DNA of 64,000 nucleotides from Ptychodera flava (Eukaryota; Hemichordata; Enteropneusta; Ptychoderidae), in contig NC_091936.1 in assembly GCF_041260155.1 (NCBI RefSeq), positions 41,942,963-42,006,962 on the forward strand, read 5' to 3'. Each line of letters starts with the position of its first letter. Position 1 is the first letter of the stretch. The notes beneath the pieces are model-generated. The model had not been told where the DNA came from and did not search any database. It worked only from the letters and a program-made list of their open reading frames with translations. Both the position numbers and the translations under genes were made by a program. This document shows, in pieces, positions 62,012-64,000 of this stretch.

Positions 62012-62492
62012 AAGCCCCCAATAGCTGTGAATTTTATGCATTATTTTCATATTTTACTTTCAAACCAAAGTTGGTGCATGTAAATGTGCTAACTGAAGGA
62101 CATGTATCACTGCTCACTGATTTCACACGCACATGTTTTAACAGGCTGAATAATTAAAAGAGTGCAGCACTCATTTTGCTTCTCCCCTCCACCCCTGAGT
62201 ACAAAAAACACAGCAAGAAACAAGCATGATGCCATTTACTTGAATGCACAACACACGATGGCCAACATTTCAAAAAGTTTGTTCAATACTTGTAATCTTT
62301 ATTTTCTCTGTCACATGATTAGTTTTTGAAAATGGCGGAAAATCTAAAAATGATATTAAAACATTTGAATTTAGATGCTACTTTGACAGTGTTATACACT
62401 TTTTCAGGTTTTAATGGGTCTTATTCAAAGAACACTCTTGGAAAACAGCATATTTGAGATGGGTTTTTTACACATTCGCAGCTATTGTGGCT
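62012..62492. mobile_element. MITE family 2, copy 2
   Basis: Collinear with 45146-45668. Borders are agcccccaatagctgtgaat and attcgcagctattgtggctt. Shared interior: catgatgccatttacttgaa tgca, and taatgggtcttattcaaa. Diverged by point changes and small indels. Confidence 0.75.
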
Positions 62493-62499
62493 TTAAAAT

Positions 62500-63600
62500 A
62501 CAAGTATAGAGTATATGATTATGAGACCATATAATTTCGGGCTTCAATTTACCTAGGTTGCATTTAACTTTTTTTGGATGTCAACATTTGTTACATGTAT
62601 ATATATGGAAGGGATATGAATATCTTTCAGTAGATTTTCTCTGTTTTCTGAAAACATCTATATGTATATGTAGAAACAGCTTTATGATATGATCATGATC
62701 CTTCCTCCGTCACCAGGAAATCAGCCAGGTTAACTGTGGAAGGTGGGTTAGCGAGCCAGTCGTTCTTACAGTGCCTTGCAACAGTATCACAAAATGCACA
62801 TTCTACCGGTAACACGTTCAAGCTGCCAACATTGTGTTCATGCTTGGCTTGGGCTGGGTTAGAAATGGGTCACATAGTGTAATACACTTTGAACAAGTCT
62901 GTTGTGCTCATATGGAACACCCAGAGACTATGAGATAAGTCAGGACTTTTACTTGTAATATTCCATCATGGACTGTGCTTGGCACGACCTTCATCCTGCC
63001 AAATACCTGAGCTCTTAAAGTATAGTTGCAACAAATCAACAATTTCATGATTGGCATGATTAGTGAATTCCTCAAGATTTTTCAACTTAGAAGAAATTAT
63101 GTCTGGAGTTCACGTCATGCTTTCATTGTCAAGTTAAACAACTAACTGTACAACCAATCATTATAGCACATCTCTTAACCTTTTTCCTGCGAGACAATAT
63201 CACTTCCCCAATTGCCAAGTCACTTTATTAAAGTGGTATTGAGCCAAAACATGTGCATTTTCACCCATTTGGCTTCGTCTGTTGTAGTACTATGTAGAGC
63301 TGTCTTCAATAAGAATCATGTTTACAGAATCTATGTTTTCAGGGACCTTCAAATATCCAAGTTTTTGTTGAAATCTACCATGTGGGACATGTTGTGCTGT
63401 ACTAGTTTATGATCAACTTGACCTGATGCTGGTGGTGAAATTGAAATATGAACTTGGCAGATAAAAGAATAAGTTCGCCTGTCCTACACACCAATACCAG
63501 CACTGAATATTCATGTCTCACTTTCAACAGCATACTGGTACTGTATGGTACTGTATAAAGTATACGTTTGAAAGTTAATATAATCCCAGAGTGCGCTATT
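62500..63600. other. intron or intergenic, nothing recognised
   Basis: No coding or repeat feature that I can support. Confidence 0.4.
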
Positions 63601-63604
63601 CCAA

Positions 63605-63898
63605 ATAAACTTTTTTGATGTTCAAACTTTGCTTAAGAAACTTTAAACTATTCTCTTTCAAAATCAAGAATAAAAATTTGAGGTCAAAATTTTTGTACCA
63701 GAGAAACAAATTATCTTAAATTTAATACTGGTTTTGAAATTCAAAATGGCCGCCATCCCAGTGTTAACTAAATTTGTGATTCACAAAAATAAACCAGTGA
63801 AAACAGTAGTTAATCTGTGAACCCCACAAGTGATAGACCCAAGAAAGATTATAAAAGCTTGAGAGTCCAAATTTTTGTCCCTTAGGCACATTCTACCT
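63605..63898 (-). mobile_element. MITE family 1 copy
   Basis: Blocks ttgtaccagagaaacaaatt, ttcaaaatggccgccatccc and gagagtccaaatttttgtcc match. The end is cttaggcacattctacct. Confidence 0.75.
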
Positions 63899-64000
63899 GA
63901 AAACTCTTTGAGGACACAGAAGAGAGTAGGTGTTATATGTACAACTGAAAGGGGTTCATATGCGCTGATACAACGCCTGATCTTTATAAACAAATGCCAC

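Overview
The window looks like animal nuclear DNA, most likely from an invertebrate deuterostome such as a hemichordate or cephalochordate; this is inferred and not settled. It is AT-rich, has GT-AG introns of 0.3-3 kb, two genes with clear mammalian orthologues split into many small exons, and a dense load of small DNA transposons, LINE ends and a tRNA-like SINE. There are no bacterial operons, no CRISPR array and no rRNA or tRNA gene that I can see.

Layout. 1-8.5 kb is repeat country: a 1.6 kb element with inverted ends (864-2452), a LINE 3' part (about 2570-3755), a 1.8 kb DNA transposon with 8-bp target duplication (4220-6006) carrying a second transposon inside it (4972-5582), a MITE (6252-6379), and a LINE end inserted into a tandem duplication (6839-7630). 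8.8-17.1 kb is NDUFA10 (complex I 42 kDa subunit, nine exons). 17.85-30.9 kb is ANKZF1/VMS1 (peptidyl-tRNA release factor of ribosome quality control, thirteen exons). 33.8-39.2 kb is a five-exon, apparently intact type II membrane carboxylesterase/cholinesterase-like gene. 40.4-44.9 kb is a tandem 2.1 kb duplication with a strongly expanded AT microsatellite. 45-50 kb holds more DNA transposons, including a 924-bp element with 270-bp inverted arms and 8-bp target duplication. At 50,357 a signal-peptide exon opens a fourth gene whose first intron is long; the rest of the window is mostly featureless intron or intergenic DNA with a few repeats.

All recognised genes are on the + strand. NDUFA10 and ANKZF1 sit head to tail about 0.8 kb apart; they act in different processes (mitochondrial respiration; ribosome quality control) and the arrangement does not by itself show co-regulation.

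The most useful observation for anyone using the sequence is that the NDUFA10 and ANKZF1 exons contain six apparent coding frame shifts, all base losses and mostly at short A or T runs, while splice phases and conserved protein sequence agree on both sides. This points to homopolymer under-calling in the assembly and not to gene death. I did not find a clear new biological system; the most interesting unexplained structures are a perfect 47-bp palindrome flanked by 10-bp direct repeats, transposons with minisatellite-like inverted ends, and long inverted repeats inside ANKZF1 introns.
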